A stretch of 64,000 nucleotides of DNA. It comes from Paenibacillus agri (GTDB lineage: Bacteria > Bacillota > Bacilli > Paenibacillales > Paenibacillaceae). Positions 1 through 7,133 of the stretch are shown piece by piece. The stretch lies in the NCBI RefSeq assembly GCF_013359945.1, contig NZ_JABWCS010000196.1, forward strand, positions 1-64,000, in the 5' to 3' direction. Each line of letters opens with the position of its first letter. The first letter of the stretch is position 1. The notes beneath the pieces are model-generated. The model had not been told where the DNA came from. It did no database searches and saw only the letters and a program-made list of their open reading frames with translations. The translations under genes and the position numbers were made by a program.

Positions 1-596
1 AACGAATTCACAGTAAACTGGGATATCTGTCTCCAGATCGTTTCGAGTCACTGTACTACAGCAATCTAAAACTAGCGAATTGACCCTATTTACTGTGTCC
101 ACTCTATTGACAGAGGTACAATATTGCACTTAATTGTCATTTATTCTTAGCTACAGAATATTTAAGGTACAAAAATGCCGTTAATTCCACTTTGGAAACG
201 AATTCCGGATTTTATTTGTTATTTTAATGTGTTCTATATAAAAGAATATTAAAACCAGTGTTTTCCTTGCGCAGCAGTAGAGCGAAAAGGAAGGATGATT
301 CTGGAAAAACGATAGTGTTCGCCTTAAAAGACCGATTTCAACCTCTAACTCTTTCTACACTTAAAAAATCGGTTTTTAACAGCGATCGCAAGAACCCTCC
401 GAATTCGTAGCGGCTTGTTCTAGGACATCCAGTCGCTAGCAGCTTTATTGATCATAACACTCCCCGAACCCGAAGCGGCCCAGCTAAGCAAACAATACTC
501 CCGCCCCACATGAAACCGATCACAAAAAATTAAAATCAACGCTTGACTGAACCCTGAAATCATGATAAATTATATCTTGTTCACACCTTTTAATGT
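1..596. other. Intergenic region upstream of the tRNA cluster
   Basis: I see no convincing gene here. Positions 113-190 hold one copy of an interspersed repeat carrying AGGTACAAAAATGCC-type boxes that recurs at 54231-54419. A hairpin at 331-376 (ACCGATTT pairing with AAATCGGT, followed by five T) looks like a terminator for a gene transcribed from outside the window or an old remnant. The last part contains the promoter of the tRNA-Asn gene. Confidence 0.6.
543..571 (+). promoter_or_regulatory. Promoter of tRNA-Asn/tRNA-Ser
   Basis: A -35 box TTGACT (543-548) and a -10 box TAAATT (566-571) are separated by 17 bases and lie 25 bases before the tRNA-Asn gene, as expected for a vegetative sigma-A promoter. 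Sequence match only. Confidence 0.6.
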
Positions 597-672
597 TCCC
601 TGATAGCTCAGTTGGTAGAGCACTCGACTGTTAATCGAGTTGTCACAGGTTCGAGTCCTGTTCGGGGAGCCA
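597..672 (+). tRNA. tRNA-Asn (GTT)
   Basis: The sequence folds as a full cloverleaf: acceptor TCCCTGA pairs with TCGGGGA, the D-loop region has AGCTCAGTTGGTAGAGC, the anticodon loop is CTGTTAA with anticodon GTT, and the T arm has GGTTCGAGTCC. CCA is encoded at 670-672. It is followed after 7 bases by tRNA-Ser and probably shares its transcript. Confidence 0.97.
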
Positions 673-679
673 TTTTCAT

Positions 680-771
680 GGAGAGATACCCAAGTGGCTA
701 TAAGGGGACCCTCTGCTAAGGGGTTAGACTGCGTAAGCGGTGCGAGGGTTCGAATCCCTCTCTCTCCGCCA
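680..771 (+). tRNA. tRNA-Ser (GCT)
   Basis: A class II tRNA of 92 bases with acceptor GGAGAGA pairing with TCTCTCC, anticodon loop CTGCTAA (anticodon GCT, serine AGC/AGT codons), a long variable arm and T arm GGTTCGAATCC. CCA is encoded at 769-771. It sits just downstream of tRNA-Asn and before a rho-independent terminator. Confidence 0.97.
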
Positions 772-813
772 CATATTGTGGTTCACGAAGCGAACATACA
801 TAATGAACGTACA

Positions 814-841
814 GAGGAGTCCTTCAGGACTCTTCTTTTTT
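814..841 (+). terminator. Terminator after tRNA-Asn/Ser
   Basis: The stem AGAGGAGTCC pairs with GGACTCTTCT around a TTCA loop and runs into a T tract. It closes the two-tRNA transcript. Confidence 0.85.
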
Positions 842-873
842 GTACTGAAGGTGAAGATTGAGATGAACAATCG

Positions 874-1110
874 GATGCTTGATTGTATGTCTTTGCGGAG
901 GAAGGAAAGGGATGCTTGATTGTATGTCTTTGCGGAGGAAGGAAAGGGATGCTTGATTGTATGTCTTTGCAGAGGAAGGAAAGGGATGCTTGATTGTATG
1001 TCTTTGCGGAGGAAGGAAAGGGATGCTTGATTGTATGTCTCTGCGGAGAAAGGAAGAAGATGCTTGATTGTATGTCTTTACAGAGGAAGGGATAGGAGAC
1101 TTGACTGTAT
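874..1110. repeat. 37-bp direct tandem repeat, about six copies
   Basis: The unit starts GATGCTTGATTGTATGTC and recurs at 874, 911, 948, 985, 1022 and 1059, exactly 37 bases apart, with a decayed seventh partial copy near 1096. The first four copies are almost identical and the later ones drift. The antisense frame of the array is open but this is only a consequence of the repeat; I do not call a gene. It separates two tRNA clusters. Confidence 0.9.
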
Positions 1111-1188
1111 TTTTCCGCCAGGAAAGGCAGCAGGAAAAAGTTCTTTTGGCGTCGCAAAACGTCTCTTATACTTTTTTTGAAAAATATC

Positions 1189-1217
1189 TTGTCAAAATCG
1201 CTAGAGTCTGATATACT
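1189..1217 (+). promoter_or_regulatory. Promoter of tRNA-Glu/tRNA-Leu
   Basis: TTGTCA (1189-1194) and TATACT (1212-1217) with a 17-base spacer lie 36 bases before tRNA-Glu, the right place for its sigma-A promoter. Confidence 0.65.
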
Positions 1218-1253
1218 CATTTTTGTTGTGAAAAGAACATAACTGAACAGCAT

Positions 1254-1328
1254 GGCCCGTTGGTCAAGGGGTTAAGACACCTCCCTTTCACGGAGGTAAC
1301 AGGGGTTCGAATCCCCTACGGGTCACCA
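1254..1328 (+). tRNA. tRNA-Glu (TTC)
   Basis: Cloverleaf with acceptor GGCCCGT pairing with ACGGGTC, anticodon loop CTTTCAC (anticodon TTC), T arm GGTTCGAATCC and encoded CCA at 1326-1328. Four bases separate it from the following tRNA-Leu. Confidence 0.97.
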
Positions 1329-1332
1329 ATAT

Positions 1333-1415
1333 GCGGTAGTGGTGGAATGGCAGACACGCTATCTTGAGGGGGTAGTGGGTGTATACCCGTGGAGGTTCGA
1401 GTCCTCTCTACCGCA
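1333..1415 (+). tRNA. tRNA-Leu (GAG), copy 1
   Basis: Class II tRNA: acceptor GCGGTAG pairs with CTACCGC, anticodon loop CTTGAGG gives anticodon GAG (leucine CTC/CTT), with a long variable arm and T arm GGTTCGAGTCC. No CCA is encoded (the sequence after the discriminator A is TAG). The 83 bases are identical to the copy at 2933-3015, although flanking sequences differ. Confidence 0.96.
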
Positions 1416-1420
1416 TAGAT

Positions 1421-1469
1421 AAAAGGTAAGAACTTCTTTGCTTTCGCAGAGAGATTCTTACCTTTTTTT
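1421..1469 (+). terminator. Terminator after tRNA-Glu/Leu
   Basis: AAAAGGTAAGAA pairs with TTCTTACCTTTT and continues into a T tract. It may act in both directions, because the PAS gene on the other strand ends at 1474. Confidence 0.85.
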
Positions 1470-1473
1470 GAAT

Positions 1474-2106
1474 TTATACTTGTCCTGAGGTCCCTTTAAA
1501 CGCACCGGCGTATTGCGGATATAGCTGCCGAACGCACCCTGGGCAGATATCGTGAGTGAATTGTACGTGGAGCTGCAGCTGCAAAAAACGCTCAATGGTC
1601 AGCCACTCCTCCTGTTCGTTGCGGATGGACTTGCAGGACGCGCAGATGGGGATGAACTTGAATGCTTGCTTCGTTGTGGAACGGTGTATGGCCAGTGGCT
1701 GAATGTGGCGTCCTTCCATAACTGATCCGGCATCCTGATGAGCGATGACCCACATAGGTTTCTCGAGAGAAGGAACTGGCAGAAGGGGGAACGCCTCAAA
1801 CCGGAATACCCGTCTGCCTTTGGGAATACATAGTATAGTAGAATCGGTACTGACTACAAGGCGTTCTCCGCCCAGCGTAGATTTTAAGACGTTGTGCAAA
1901 AGAGTAGGCTCCACGACCCATTCTGGTAGCAGCTCCAAATAATTGCTTCCCACCTTTGCAAGCTGAGAAGGGAGACTGTATTCCTTGCAGCAGGCGTGCC
2001 AGCGGCTGTTGAGTGACTGAATGGTGCCATACCGGTCTATAACCAGCGCATTGTGGGGAACGGTATCAATGGATTGTGTAACTAAAGGGGATGGGGGTTG
2101 TGACAA
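1474..2106 (-). CDS. PAS-domain protein with C-terminal CxxC zinc-type motif
   Basis: A 210-residue soluble protein. The first ~130 residues read as a PAS-type sensor fold (ALVIDRYGTIQSLNSRW is typical of the start of a PAS domain). The last 50 residues contain CASCKSIRNEQEEW and, further on, CPGC, an arrangement seen at the C-terminus of many PAS/response-regulator proteins, where the four cysteines may bind metal. No GGDEF, kinase or DNA-binding domain follows, so the output is unknown. The start is TTG, with AAGGAGCG eight bases before it. It lies 37 bases downstream of a small helix-turn-helix gene, so the two probably form one operon. Function as a sensor is inferred from family resemblance only. 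Confidence 0.75.
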   Translation of the reverse strand: MSQPPSPLVTQSIDTVPHNALVIDRYGTIQSLNSRWHACCKEYSLPSQLAKVGSNYLELLPEWVVEPTLLHNVLKSTLGGERLVVSTDSTILCIPKGRRVFRFEAFPLLPVPSLEKPMWVIAHQDAGSVMEGRHIQPLAIHRSTTKQAFKFIPICASCKSIRNEQEEWLTIERFLQLQLHVQFTHDICPGCVRQLYPQYAGAFKGTSGQV

Positions 2107-2143
2107 AGGTTTTCGCTCCTTGTGATCCCGAATGGGTCCGTTA

Positions 2144-2341
2144 CTAGGACGGCGGCAAGTCTAGCAGCTTCTCAATCTGGCGCCGATACCGCTCGGCCCT
2201 GCGTGTTCCGTGGATCAAATTGGATAGGCGGTAGGGAGGGATGTCGTTGATTCGGCAGAAATCCTTCTGGTCAAGTCTGAGTTCCGTCAGACGTTGCTTA
2301 ATTCTCCAACCATAAGGCGTTATGGGATGCTTGTTGTTCAT
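2144..2341 (-). CDS. Small XRE/Cro-like helix-turn-helix protein
   Basis: A 65-residue protein of the size and composition of phage-type regulators: YGWRIKQRLTELRLDQKDFCRINDI fits the first helices and PYRLSNLIHGTRRAERYRR the recognition helix region. An AGAGGTGAG ribosome binding site precedes the ATG. It is the first gene of a two-gene minus-strand unit with the PAS protein, and is divergent from the XRE regulator at 2487. The divergent arrangement resembles an immunity/Cro switch, but no phage genes adjoin it. Confidence 0.7.
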   Translation of the reverse strand: MNNKHPITPYGWRIKQRLTELRLDQKDFCRINDIPPYRLSNLIHGTRRAERYRRQIEKLLDLPPS

Positions 2342-2486
2342 CTATCTCACCTCTTTATCGATATTCCAGCTGTATGATATAATGGAATAAGACATAATAA
2401 TAGTTAATTATATACTTTTTTACGTCATTTTCAACAAAAACAACTTAAATAAGTGATTATTTATCAAGGTGGAAGGCGGTCAGCAA

Positions 2487-2849
2487 ATGCAGTCCATATA
2501 CGAGCGTATTGAGTACTTGATCAAACAAAAAGGGATCACGAAGAAGTCATTTTGCGAGGAGCTGGGGATCAGCACTGGAAATATGGGCGACTGGAAGCGT
2601 GGCAAGTCTACCCCTGGCACTCATAAACTTATCGAGATTGGGGCATACTTTCAAGTAAGCCTGGATTGGCTGATTCTTGGCAAAGCTGCACCGGAGATGG
2701 TGCGTGAGAGCAGCGAGGATTATTTTTTTGAGCAAATACGGCAATTGAATTGCCACATTGAATTGCTGCCGGATGAGAAAATATTCATCAAGGAATACCT
2801 TGCTTTTACCGAATATCGGAGACGCAAAGCAGCAGAAGAAAATTCTTGA
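2487..2849 (+). CDS. XRE-family transcriptional regulator
   Basis: A 120-residue protein with an N-terminal helix-turn-helix (residues ~3-60: IEYLIKQKGITKKSFCEEL, then GISTGNMGDWKRGKSTP and a third helix ending SLDWLILG) typical of phage-like XRE repressors, and a C-terminal helical tail. I chose ATG 2487 over the in-frame GTG at 2469 because GGAAGGCGG lies seven bases before it. It faces the 65-residue regulator across a ~125-base A/T-rich control region and lies just upstream of the second tRNA-Leu. Targets are unknown; autoregulation and control of the divergent pair is the obvious inference. Confidence 0.85.
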   Translation: MQSIYERIEYLIKQKGITKKSFCEELGISTGNMGDWKRGKSTPGTHKLIEIGAYFQVSLDWLILGKAAPEMVRESSEDYFFEQIRQLNCHIELLPDEKIFIKEYLAFTEYRRRKAAEENS

Positions 2850-2858
2850 GTGAACATC

Positions 2859-2887
2859 TTTACATTTGAGGATAAAAAGATTATAAT
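2859..2887 (+). promoter_or_regulatory. Strong promoter for tRNA-Leu copy 2
   Basis: TTTACA (2859-2864), a 17-base spacer and a perfect TATAAT (2882-2887) lie 45 bases before the second tRNA-Leu, so this copy has its own promoter independent of copy 1. Confidence 0.7.
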
Positions 2888-2932
2888 ATTGAATGTTGAC
2901 CTCAGAACAATTCATTACGTTGTACACACCGC

Positions 2933-3015
2933 GCGGTAGTGGTGGAATGGCAGACACGCTATCTTGAGGGGGTAGTGGGTGTATACCCGTGGAGGTTCGA
3001 GTCCTCTCTACCGCA
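2933..3015 (+). tRNA. tRNA-Leu (GAG), copy 2
   Basis: Identical over 83 bases to the tRNA-Leu at 1333-1415: same anticodon loop CTTGAGG and no encoded CCA. The identity stops at the gene boundaries. It forms a single-gene transcript with its own promoter and terminator. Confidence 0.96.
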
Positions 3016-3032
3016 TATATTGTATGATGAAG

Positions 3033-3060
3033 AAAGCCTTGCTTAGCAAGGCTTTTTTTT
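3033..3060 (+). terminator. Terminator after tRNA-Leu copy 2
   Basis: AAAGCCTTGC pairs with GCAAGGCTTT around TTA and is followed by a run of eight T. Confidence 0.9.
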
Positions 3061-3098
3061 GTTAATATCAGGTAGCATTAATTTGGAGGTGGAAAGTT

Positions 3099-3461
3099 GT
3101 GATCATAAGTACGATTCTGGTGGGTCTGGTTGCGGTTATACATATTTATATTTTATATCTGGAATGCTTCCTGTGGGCTACGCCCAAGGGGATGAAGACT
3201 TTCGGACTGACAGAGCAGGATGCTAAGGCTACGAAATCGCTGGCGTTTAACCAGGGCTTCTACAACGGGTTTCTGGCCGCCGGTTTGATCTGGGGGCTGT
3301 TGTATCCAGGGGATGAAGTAGGACGTCATATTCAATTGTTCTTCCTGGCCTGTGTGCTAATTGCCGGGATTGTCGGCAGCCTTACTGCCAAGAAAACGAT
3401 TTTGTATGTGCAGGCATTGCCAGCATTGCTTGGGATCATAGCTGTTCTGTTCCAATGGTAA
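3099..3461 (+). CDS. DUF1304 family integral membrane protein
   Basis: A 120-residue hydrophobic protein with about four membrane segments. The N-terminal VGLVAVIHIYILYLECFLW, the Phe-Asn-Gln-Gly-Phe-Tyr-Asn-Gly motif (FNQGFYNGFLAAGLIWG) and the C-terminal hydrophobic hairpin are characteristic of DUF1304. The biochemical role of this family is not established. GTG is the start, six bases after GGAGGTGG. It is a single-gene unit ended by a hairpin at 3490-3548. Confidence 0.88.
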   Translation: MIISTILVGLVAVIHIYILYLECFLWATPKGMKTFGLTEQDAKATKSLAFNQGFYNGFLAAGLIWGLLYPGDEVGRHIQLFFLACVLIAGIVGSLTAKKTILYVQALPALLGIIAVLFQW

Positions 3462-3489
3462 TCCAGACGTAGGGAACGGGCTTCATCTA

Positions 3490-3548
3490 AAAAAAAGGAT
3501 ACTCCTCCATCGCAGTGTAAAGCTGCAGTGGGGTGAGTATCCTTTTTT
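3490..3548. terminator. Bidirectional terminator
   Basis: AAAAAAGGATACTC pairs with GAGTATCCTTTTTT across a loop of about 30 bases. It lies between the convergent DUF1304 and glutathione peroxidase genes and can serve both. Confidence 0.85.
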
Positions 3549-3565
3549 GCTATCTGCAAAAAGTA

Positions 3566-4045
3566 TTATTTGAGCAACTGCTTGATTTCTGCTTCGATCT
3601 GGTCCGGTGTTGTCTTCGGAGCAAAGCGTTTCAGGACGCGGCCATCCTGGTCAACAAGAAACTTGGTGAAATTCCACTTGATGCTCTTCGAGCCCAGAAC
3701 TCCCGGTGCTTCTGCGGACAAATATTTGAACAACGGATGCGCTTCATCGCCCTTTACATCCACTTTCTCATACATCGGGAAGGTCACACCATAATTGATT
3801 TCACAGAACTCTGCAATTTCATCACTCTCGCCCGGCTCTTGGCCTGCAAACTGGTTGCTTGGGAAACCGAGTATTTCAAATCCATGATCCTTGTATTTTT
3901 CATACACTTCCTGGAGACCTTTAAACTGGGGGGTAAATCCGCACTTGCTGGCTGTATTCACGACGAGCAGTACCTTGCCTTTGTACTTGGAGAGGGATTC
4001 TTCTTCTCCGCGCAGGGTTTGGGCTTCAAAATCATAAATGCTCAT
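3566..4045 (-). CDS. gpo: Glutathione peroxidase family (thiol peroxidase)
   Basis: A 159-residue protein of the family's normal length. It reduces peroxides through a cysteine, in bacteria usually with thioredoxin as electron donor. The catalytic set is visible: Cys35 in [11 protein letters not shown], Gln69 in [12 protein letters not shown], and Trp124-Asn125 in KWNFTKFL. Cysteine rather than selenocysteine is used. AGGAGG lies before the ATG. The gene is divergent from ohr, another peroxide-defence gene, and a palindrome of the OhrR-operator type lies 41 bases upstream of its start, so peroxide-responsive expression is likely. Confidence 0.95.
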   Translation of the reverse strand: MSIYDFEAQTLRGEEESLSKYKGKVLLVVNTASKCGFTPQFKGLQEVYEKYKDHGFEILGFPSNQFAGQEPGESDEIAEFCEINYGVTFPMYEKVDVKGDEAHPLFKYLSAEAPGVLGSKSIKWNFTKFLVDQDGRVLKRFAPKTTPDQIEAEIKQLLK

Positions 4046-4085
4046 GGATAGCGCCTCCTAATTTTAAACCTATAAATATTTATGT

Positions 4086-4096
4086 CAATTTAATTG
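4086..4096. promoter_or_regulatory. OhrR-type palindromic operator (candidate)
   Basis: The perfect palindrome CAATTTAATTG, extended to TCAATTTAATTGTACA, resembles the A/T-rich operators bound by OhrR (MarR family). It sits between the divergent gpo and ohr genes, nearer gpo. No ohrR gene is visible in the window, so the regulator would act in trans. Match by eye only. Confidence 0.45.
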
Positions 4097-4227
4097 TACA
4101 CTATTTATATTGAGAGTCAAATGTAGACGGCAAGCGATTTGTGACACATGGTTTCAAATTATGCCCATGGTTTAAAGTTAGGGTGTAAGGTTGCAACAAA
4201 TACAGCGGTTAAAGGAGAAGATGAGTG

Positions 4228-4647
4228 ATGAAAGCATTGTATACAGCAACAGCAACAGTACATGGCGGCCGGGAAGGCTCGTTCGAATCCTCTGACGGCG
4301 CGCTGAAACACAACTTGAGTATGCCAAAAGAATTGGGTGGTCCCGGTGGCTCGGGCACCAATCCGGAGCAATTATTCGCGGCAGGCTACGGCGCCTGTTA
4401 CGAGAGTGCGTTGGCGAATATCGCCCGCAAGGAAGGCGTCAAGCTTCAAGAGGTGGAAGTGACCTCCAATGTAATGATTGGCAAGGATGATAGTGACGGC
4501 GGCTTCAAGCTGGCTGTACGTCTGGATGTGAAGATCCCCGGTATCGATAAGGCTCAGGCGGAGGATCTGGCGAAGAAAGCCCATGACTTCTGTCCGTACT
4601 CCAAGGCTACCAGAGGCAATATTGAAGTGGAGCTAAATGTGGTATAA
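4228..4647 (+). CDS. ohr: Organic hydroperoxide resistance protein Ohr/OsmC family
   Basis: A 139-residue OsmC/Ohr-fold protein that reduces organic hydroperoxides using two cysteines with a lipoyl-dependent reductant. Both are present: Cys57 in GYGACYESAL and Cys122 in DFCPYSKATRGN. The N-terminal ALYTATATVHGGREG and the GGPGGSGTNPEQLFAAGY signature are diagnostic of Ohr rather than OsmC. GTG 4225 and ATG 4228 both follow AAAGGAG; I prefer ATG. It is a single-gene unit with a terminator at 4691-4718, paired divergently with glutathione peroxidase. Confidence 0.96.
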   Translation: MKALYTATATVHGGREGSFESSDGALKHNLSMPKELGGPGGSGTNPEQLFAAGYGACYESALANIARKEGVKLQEVEVTSNVMIGKDDSDGGFKLAVRLDVKIPGIDKAQAEDLAKKAHDFCPYSKATRGNIEVELNVV

Positions 4648-4690
4648 AACATAGAGCAAAGCGTTATGAATATAACCTATGCGCAGTTAA

Positions 4691-4718
4691 GGCCCGGCTT
4701 GCACAGCGGGTCTTTTTT
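4691..4718 (+). terminator. Terminator of ohr
   Basis: GGCCCG pairs with CGGGTC (one G-T pair) and is followed by six T. Confidence 0.7.
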
Positions 4719-4911
4719 GCTATTTTCTAAGAGGAGGGTGAAGGGCGATTTTTATGGCAATCCTATCTAAATAGGGATTATGGATAGTGAAAGAGATCCA
4801 GCGGTGCGTACTTTGGTTGACATCCCCCTTAAAATTCTTTAATATGTCTAAGTATCTGAATATGTCGCGTGTGCAAATAACCAACAAAAATTTAAATAAT
4901 GGGTGATGAAG

Positions 4912-5193
4912 ATGTCTTACAGACCGAATATTACGAATGTGACCAAGGCCAGCAGCAATGATAAGGAAGGATTGTACGAGTTCATTATCAAGCTTGCTGA
5001 CGGAACGGAGTGCCGCGCGTTTTATCATCGGTTTCCGGAATGGAAAATGACGAACATCAGCCGCCTGTTGAAAACGCCATGTCCAATTTGTCGCAAAGAT
5101 TTCATCTGCAAATGTATGGAAGCATTCACCGCTGATTTCGAAGAGCAAATGATTGGCGATAATCAGTGGATTGAGAAGGCTATTGCTGAATAA
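4912..5193 (+). CDS. Hypothetical protein with CPxC-xxxxx-CxC motif
   Basis: A ~93-residue protein that I do not recognise. It starts with MSYRPNITNV and carries a compact cysteine cluster CPICRKDFICKC near residue 58 that could bind zinc, followed by an acidic C-terminus. No signal peptide or membrane segment. In-frame starts exist at GTG 4903, ATG 4906 and ATG 4912, and none has a convincing ribosome binding site; 4912 is a choice by sequence feel. A clear terminator follows at 5217-5242, which supports it being an expressed single gene. Confidence 0.65.
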   Translation: MSYRPNITNVTKASSNDKEGLYEFIIKLADGTECRAFYHRFPEWKMTNISRLLKTPCPICRKDFICKCMEAFTADFEEQMIGDNQWIEKAIAE

Positions 5194-5216
5194 TTGAATG
5201 AGCGGAACTTAGATGG

Positions 5217-5242
5217 CGCGGAAGCTTTTTTTCCGCGTTTTT
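5217..5242 (+). terminator. Terminator after the small Cys protein
   Basis: CGCGGAA pairs with TTCCGCG and a T tract follows. Confidence 0.85.
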
Positions 5243-5294
5243 GTTTGCTTTTAGCAGAATTTATTGGAAAAAATGGGGGAGAGGTGCGTGGATT

Positions 5295-5750
5295 ATGGGT
5301 GAGCAAGAGAATTCTGTAGGTCGGCCTGCGACAAAGTTGACTGATGCAAGGCTGCACGATAAATCGGTGGTCCTTATGGATGGTGTATGTCATCTCTGCC
5401 AGGGACTGGTCCGCTTTATTATTCCTCGTGATCCGAAATCGAGATTTGTATTCGCTCCCCTGCAAAGTGAAGTCGCTGCTCAGCTGCTCCGTGATGGAGG
5501 CCTTGATCCAAAGCAATTGGATACCGTCGTGCTCGTGGAGAACGGGAGGTATTATACAGAGTCAGCTGCAGCGCTGCGGATTGCTCGTGGGCTCCGTTTT
5601 CCATGGCCGCTGGCTTACGTGTTCACCCTGGTGCCGGGACCTCTGCGTGATCTCCTTTATCGTTATGTGGCACGCAACCGCTACCGCTGGTTCGGACGTG
5701 ATGAGCAGTGCCTGCTCCCTACGCCGGAGATTCGAAAGAGATTTCTGTAA
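5295..5750 (+). CDS. DCC family thiol-disulfide oxidoreductase-like protein
   Basis: A 151-residue member of the DUF393/DCC family (B. subtilis YuxK type). The name motif is visible as MDGVCHLCQGLVRFI, with two cysteines spaced CxxC, followed by the conserved stretch RFVFAPLQS. These proteins are predicted to have a thioredoxin-like fold, but their substrates are unknown. ATG 5295 is chosen because GGGGGAGAGG lies ten bases upstream. The last 25 bases including the stop codon (5726-5750) are repeated exactly at 8481-8505, next to the Tad operon promoter. Confidence 0.9.
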   Translation: MGEQENSVGRPATKLTDARLHDKSVVLMDGVCHLCQGLVRFIIPRDPKSRFVFAPLQSEVAAQLLRDGGLDPKQLDTVVLVENGRYYTESAAALRIARGLRFPWPLAYVFTLVPGPLRDLLYRYVARNRYRWFGRDEQCLLPTPEIRKRFL

Positions 5751-5863
5751 GAGCAAAGAGAGTGCGGTTTATGCGCTTGCTAATGCTTTTGAAAAATGTA
5801 TATTTATTGTATCATTTCATTATATTGATCTGTTATCTATAAATTACAGGGTGGGATGGAGCA

Positions 5864-6787
5864 ATGGCTCGAAAAGCGGGGATTCACATGCTGGTCTTCA
5901 TGTTGGTTTCTTTATGGATTACGGGTACGGTGTCTGCGGCCCCCAAGCTTCAGGTTGTGGTAAATAATTCAAGCGTGGCGGGAGTTGTAACTGAATCCGG
6001 GCATACGATGGTTCCGTTGAAGTCTTTTGAACGCTTTGCCAATCTCTCCATGCAGTGGGTGGCTCAAACGAAGAAAATAACGATTAAACGCGATTCTACG
6101 GTTATTCAGCTTACTGTTGGTGATAGAACTGCTTCTATCAACGATAATCCGGTGCAGCTGGAGGTGGCTGCCAGGATTGTGGATGGAAGAGTTACGGTCC
6201 CGCTGAGATTTATTGCTGAGGCACTGGGCGCTAGGATCACTGTAGATGCAGTTACCAATACGGTCTGGATTCAAGAGCGGGCCAGCGCGAAGATTTTGAA
6301 GAATTATAACAGCAGCGACTTGGCGACTTCACGGATAGCAGCAATGCAAATCCCATTGGATGCGAGCAAGCCTTCCAAACTAATAGATGAGAATAGTGCT
6401 GGTGATAGTGAAGTTTTTTCCGAAACCTATTATTTTGCTAAAGGAAAGTCGGATGGCTACTACTTGTTGTACGGGCATTTCGTGACTTATTTCGAGATTA
6501 AGGATAATATTCGCCAAGTGGTCTGGGAAGCAAATCTGGACAATGTCCAGGAGGCGACGAACAAGGATATTACATCTGTGTTTGGAAATCCGATCTACAA
6601 GGAATATGGCAAGCGGCCTGTACTATCTCAGGAATATGTGTATTTTAACACCAGTATCTGGGGTGGTCTGGTCATCTACGGCATAGCTAATATTGATGGA
6701 ACCTCCGCTGAATTAGGGCGTCTGACGGACTGGCCGGATACACGCAAGCAGTTCGTTGTAGCCATTCCGGGGGAGAGCAAACGCTGA
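5864..6787 (+). CDS. Secreted protein with copper-amine-oxidase N-like domain
   Basis: A 307-residue exported protein. Residues 1-25 form a signal peptide (hydrophobic core HMLVFMLVSLWITGTV, cleavage near VSAA). Residues ~30-145 match the copper amine oxidase N-terminal-like domain (stalk domain) common in Paenibacillaceae surface proteins: VPLKSF, a run of KKITIKRDSTVIQLTVG, then VTVPLRFIAEALGARITVD. The C-terminal ~160 residues are not recognised. GGGATGGAGC precedes the ATG. The gene lies in a segment bounded by duplicated sequences (DCC gene 3' end and Tad leader), so it may have been inserted there. Confidence 0.85.
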   Translation: MARKAGIHMLVFMLVSLWITGTVSAAPKLQVVVNNSSVAGVVTESGHTMVPLKSFERFANLSMQWVAQTKKITIKRDSTVIQLTVGDRTASINDNPVQLEVAARIVDGRVTVPLRFIAEALGARITVDAVTNTVWIQERASAKILKNYNSSDLATSRIAAMQIPLDASKPSKLIDENSAGDSEVFSETYYFAKGKSDGYYLLYGHFVTYFEIKDNIRQVVWEANLDNVQEATNKDITSVFGNPIYKEYGKRPVLSQEYVYFNTSIWGGLVIYGIANIDGTSAELGRLTDWPDTRKQFVVAIPGESKR

Positions 6788-6814
6788 GAACGGTCAGAGG
6801 CTGTATTTATGGTG

Positions 6815-6972
6815 TGCGAAAAAAAGATTGCTCCCTGTATATATGCTACTATAGATGAAAATTAAAGGATATTAACGGAAGCGCCGTTCATTAACGGTTT
6901 TTCACGGTTTTTTGCGGTGCTTTTTTGCTGTCTTTTTTAGAGAAAGGAGAGTGCTGGCCGTGCGAGTAAAAA
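6815..6972 (+). repeat. Decayed duplicate of the Tad operon promoter, leader and start
   Basis: From the A-run before TTGCTC through TGCTACTATAG, the ACGGAAG hairpin leader, AGAGAAAGGAGAGTG and CTGGCCGTGCG this matches 8519-8698. Differences disable it: the promoter spacer is 13 bases instead of 17, and 22 bases containing the start codon of the TadZ gene are missing between GAGAGTG and CTGGCCGTGCG. No open frame follows, so this is a relic. Confidence 0.85.
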
Positions 6973-7133
6973 TGCGTTGTGGTGACTATTTTTACCACAA
7001 GGAGATCACTTTGTCTTTATTTTTTTGATCTTACATGTTTACTGGAAGCGAATTTGCTCATTTATAGTTTGTAACTTTAACTCTGTCGATTCGACAGCAT
7101 ATTCTTCGCAACACTAAGAAAAAATGACACTGC

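Noticed and set aside
783-1253. 156-codon minus-strand frame over the 37-bp repeats
   Set aside because: The frame is produced by the tandem repeat and overlaps a tRNA terminator; no start signal.
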